Assembly (NCBI RefSeq): GCF_024171735.1
Contig: NZ_JAMTCH010000009.1
Coordinates: 1 to 64,000, forward strand
Length of the DNA stretch: 64,000 bases
Source of the DNA: Prauserella alba
Lineage (GTDB): Bacteria > Actinomycetota > Actinomycetes > Mycobacteriales > Pseudonocardiaceae
Direction: 5' to 3'
The notes under the pieces were generated by a model. That model had not been told where the DNA came from, searched no databases, and saw only the letters and a program-made list of their open reading frames with translations. Positions 61,440 to 64,000 of this stretch are shown piece by piece. Position numbers and translations under genes: made by a program. How positions within the stretch are numbered: position 1 is the first letter of the stretch; the number at the start of each line of letters is the position of its first letter.

Positions 61440-64000
61440 GGTCCCGTCACCTGCCTGCCCTCGGGACGCGCGGGGCACGACGACCGCGCGGGGCACCGGT
61501 CGCAGTCCTTGTTCTCGCGCGCCTCGTACGCAGGGCCCGCGGTCGCGGCCGCCGCGTCGCGCACCAGCCGCAGCCAGTGCACCTCGCCGTCGTCGTCCAA
61601 CGGCGGCTGCTGCCGTTCACTGGAACCGGTCTTGGTGTGGGACTTGGCGACGTACACGAGCTTGGCACCGCCGGGTTTCGTCGCGGGCTGCGCGGTCGCG
61701 GACTGCGTGGTCCGCAGGTGATGCTCGAACGCGCCGAGCAGCACCGCCAGCTGATACGCCGCGAGCTGCGGGTGCTGCTCCGCGTCCTTGGCGCTCACCG
61801 CGTTCTTGCCCGTCTTGAGGTCGACCACGACCGGCCTGCCCTGGCCGTCCATTTCGAGCCGGTCGACCCGGCCGGTCAACGTGACCCGCAGTTCCGGATC
61901 CGCACCACCGGTGCCCGCGGCGTCCGAATCGGCCCCGGCCGCTGCGTCCACAGCGCCGGTGTCGCCGCCGTCGATGTCGCCGGCTTCGGTGTCGCTGCCG
62001 TCGGTGTCGCTGCTCCGGCTGCCGTCGCCTGCCACGTCGAGCGTCGCCGGCAGCTGCACGGACATCTCCTGTTCCACCGCCAGCTGAGTGAGGTCCTGTC
62101 TGCTCTGCTGCAGCCAGTTCAGGAAGTTCTGCACCATCTGCTCGACCCGCACCCGCTCCCGGCGGGAGAACCACGGCGCACCGGCGTCTACTTTGGTCCA
62201 CGCCTTGTCGAGTTCGGCCGTGATCTCGGCGTGGTCGGCGCCGGACGCGGCCGCCTGCGCGAGCGCGTGCACGAGTGTCCCGGTGACGGCGGCGAGCTGC
62301 GACGGGTCGGCACCGCCGTGGCGTTCGATCAGCCACCGCAGCGGGCACTTCGCGAGCACCTCGACCGTGGACGGCGACACGCGCACGGGTTCGCCGGGCT
62401 TTCGGAGCGGTTCGGCGGTGCTCGGCTCGTGCAGGCCGTACCACTGGCTCGGGTGCGCACCGGGCACGCCCGCACGCGCGAGCCGGGCGAGCTGTTTCGC
62501 GGCACGCCGCTTGCGATCGGCGGGTTCTCCGGGGCGGCACACCACCGAGCGCAGCTCGCCGACCAGTTCCGGCAGCACGAGCGCCCGTTCCCGCCGGTAC
62601 ACCCGCACGTCGGGACCCGCGTCGGCGGCGTCCTCCTCGTGTGCCAGCAGTTCCTCCACGAACCGTGACGGCTGCTCGTCCTCCCCCTGCACCGCCGTGA
62701 CCAGCAGTTCCGAGCGCGCACGGCTCGCGGCCACGTAGAACAGCCGCCGTTCCTCGGCCAGCAATGGTGCGATCAGCGACACGCCGTCGCTGTCCACTCC
62801 GGACAGCAGATCGACGAGTCGCTCCACGCCGAGCAGCGTGCCGCGTGGCCGCAGGTCCGGCCAGCCGCCTTCCTGTGCGCCCGCCACCGCCACGACCGTC
62901 CACTCACGACCCGCGGCGGCGTGCGCCGTGAGCAGCGCGACGCCGCTGCCGCGCGCGGCGACGGGAGCGAGACTGTCACCGGCGATGTGCTGCGAGGTCA
63001 GGTACTCGGCGAAGCCCCCGACGCTCGCTCTCGGCAATCTGTCGACATATCGGCCCGCGGCGTCGAACAGCGCGACAACGGCGTCGAGGTCGCGGTCGGC
63101 CTGCGCGGCGAGCGAACCGCCGCGTTCGATCTGCCGGAGCAACCGCTTCTCCAGGCCGCTGGTCTGCCACACGCGCCACAGCACGTTCTCGACGTCCGTA
63201 CCGCTCTGCGCCGCCTCGCGCGCCGTGGCCAGCAGGCCACCGACGCGGCGCACCGGTGCCGCCTCGGCGTCGGCAAGGCCCGCGAGGATGTCGCCGCCGC
63301 GCAGCACCTCGACGAGCAGTTCGTCGCTCGACCGCTCACCGCCGCCGGTGAGTTCCAGCCGCCGCAGGCCGCGCCGCAACCGGCGCAGTGCCAGCGGATC
63401 CGCACCGCCGAGCGGCGAGGCGAGCAGCATCTCGGCCACGTCGGCGTCGAGCGCGTCGGGATCGGTGGCCAACCGCAGGACCTCCAACAGCGGCCGCACG
63501 CCGGGCTGGCGGGCCAGCGGAACCTCTTCGGCGGCCGACGCGATCGGCACGCCCGCGGCCGCCAGCGCTCGCTGCAGCACCGGCATCGACCGGGTCGGCG
63601 ACCGCACCAGTACCGCCATCTCCTCCCACGGCACCTCGTCGAGCAGGTGGGCGCGGCGGAGCCGGTCCGCGAGCCAGGACGCCTCGGCGGCAGGCGTCGG
63701 GAACAGCCGTGCCCGCACGGAACCGGGAACCACGGCACTGTCCGGGTCGGGTTCCACCGGCCGGGTGTCGCGGGCCGCACCGGCGCCCGCGAACCCGCGC
63801 GCAATGCGGGTGACGGCGTCGTGCACGGCGGGCCCGGGCCGGTGGGTGCGGGTGAGCGTGACGGTCCGCGCCCCGTCGAGCCCCGACAGCAGCGTCGGGT
63901 CCGCGCCGCGGAACGAGAACACGGACTGATCGGGGTCGCCGGCGAGCAGGAAGTCGTCGGCCGTTCCGCCGAGCAGCCGCAACAGCCGCAGCTGCAGCGG
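61436..64000 (-). CDS. adnA: ATP-dependent helicase-nuclease subunit AdnA (5' end missing)
   Basis: Partner of AdnB; the N-terminus, including Walker A, is beyond the right edge. Visible motifs: LLAGDPDQSVFSFRGADP (III), VALLTAHAAAGREWTVVAVA (V), LFYVAASRARSELLVTAV (VI). RecB-type nuclease: DRLEMDGQGRPVVVDLKTGK. An Fe-S cluster set is seen: Cys in LAKCPLRWLIERHGG and three in KDCDRCPARSSCPARP. Both subunits thus retain nuclease active sites. The downstream junction overlaps adnB. Confidence 0.93.
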   Translation of the reverse strand, partial: PLQLRLLRLLGGTADDFLLAGDPDQSVFSFRGADPTLLSGLDGARTVTLTRTHRPGPAVHDAVTRIARGFAGAGAARDTRPVEPDPDSAVVPGSVRARLFPTPAAEASWLADRLRRAHLLDEVPWEEMAVLVRSPTRSMPVLQRALAAAGVPIASAAEEVPLARQPGVRPLLEVLRLATDPDALDADVAEMLLASPLGGADPLALRRLRRGLRRLELTGGGERSSDELLVEVLRGGDILAGLADAEAAPVRRVGGLLATAREAAQSGTDVENVLWRVWQTSGLEKRLLRQIERGGSLAAQADRDLDAVVALFDAAGRYVDRLPRASVGGFAEYLTSQHIAGDSLAPVAARGSGVALLTAHAAAGREWTVVAVAGAQEGGWPDLRPRGTLLGVERLVDLLSGVDSDGVSLIAPLLAEERRLFYVAASRARSELLVTAVQGEDEQPSRFVEELLAHEEDAADAGPDVRVYRRERALVLPELVGELRSVVCRPGEPADRKRRAAKQLARLARAGVPGAHPSQWYGLHEPSTAEPLRKPGEPVRVSPSTVEVLAKCPLRWLIERHGGADPSQLAAVTGTLVHALAQAAASGADHAEITAELDKAWTKVDAGAPWFSRRERVRVEQMVQNFLNWLQQSRQDLTQLAVEQEMSVQLPATLDVAGDGSRSSDTDGSDTEAGDIDGGDTGAVDAAAGADSDAAGTGGADPELRVTLTGRVDRLEMDGQGRPVVVDLKTGKNAVSAKDAEQHPQLAAYQLAVLLGAFEHHLRTTQSATAQPATKPGGAKLVYVAKSHTKTGSSERQQPPLDDDGEVHWLRLVRDAAAATAGPAYEARENKDCDRCPARSSCPARPEGRQVTGP

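Overview
The window is chromosomal DNA of a high-GC actinomycete, most likely a member of the Pseudonocardiaceae (Saccharomonospora/Prauserella/Amycolatopsis type). The evidence is the very high third-position GC, the frequent GTG starts, the 4-base start/stop overlaps, and gene order that matches two Mycobacterium tuberculosis neighbourhoods: glnA2-caeA-panB-rnhA/phosphatase-Zn ribbon-nif3-ptpA-SURF1-cobD (about Rv2222c to Rv2236c) and nudC-K+ channel-adnB-adnA (about Rv3199c to Rv3202c). The genus is an inference from general features; no alignment was run.

Left part (1-15.2 kb): the 5' end of a 16S rRNA gene with its leader and promoter (minus strand), glutamine synthetase glnA2, a divergent pair of DJ-1/PfpI-domain genes (enzyme-like and GlxA-type regulator), an LppX/LprAFG-type lipoprotein, the CaeA/Hip1-like lipoprotein protease, accessory translocase SecA2 with an unusual acidic insertion, nadE, an O6-alkylguanine transferase-like protein, a DUF998 membrane protein, panB, a BtuF-like binding protein without a signal peptide, and a CooC/MinD-like ATPase behind a Zur/Fur-like palindrome.

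The stretch at 15.2-24.2 kb is a compact minus-strand operon that looks like a minimal Gram-positive type IV secretion apparatus: a two-helix VirB2-like peptide, a VirB3/PrgI-like protein, a VirB4 ATPase, a VirB6/TrbL-like membrane protein, a VirB8/TcpC-like protein, a VirB1-like double-domain wall hydrolase, and a Pro/Gln-rich protein. No relaxase or coupling protein lies beside it. A candidate promoter and a perfect 9-bp inverted repeat lie upstream of its first gene. At 24.6-28 kb follow an SDR with its divergent MmyB-type regulator and two methyltransferases.

At 28.16-38.61 kb an actinomycete integrative and conjugative element (AICE, pSAM2-like) is inserted in the 3' end of the RNase P RNA gene rnpB, bounded by a 31-bp direct repeat. 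Its core (int, xis, repSA-like, traB/ftsK-like, small genes, pra-like) is knit together by repeated TGATG stop/start overlaps. Its cargo comprises an HTH protein plus PP2C-like phosphatase, and a three-gene operon of an ESX-type secreted-protein candidate, a DUF3558 lipoprotein and a small acidic protein.

The right part (38.6-64 kb) is conserved chromosome: rnpB, RNase HI-phosphatase, Zn-ribbon protein and Nif3 (overlapping genes), an HNH-DUF222 nuclease behind a perfect SOS box, ptpA, a fructosamine-kinase-like gene, SURF1, a secreted M15-type peptidase, cbiB/cobD, nudC, a catalytic/non-catalytic M16 peptidase pair, two tandem membrane paralogues, two tandem neutral zinc metallopeptidases (the first with a frameshifted N-terminus), a TrkA-type potassium channel, and the AdnA-AdnB helicase-nuclease (AdnA runs off the window).
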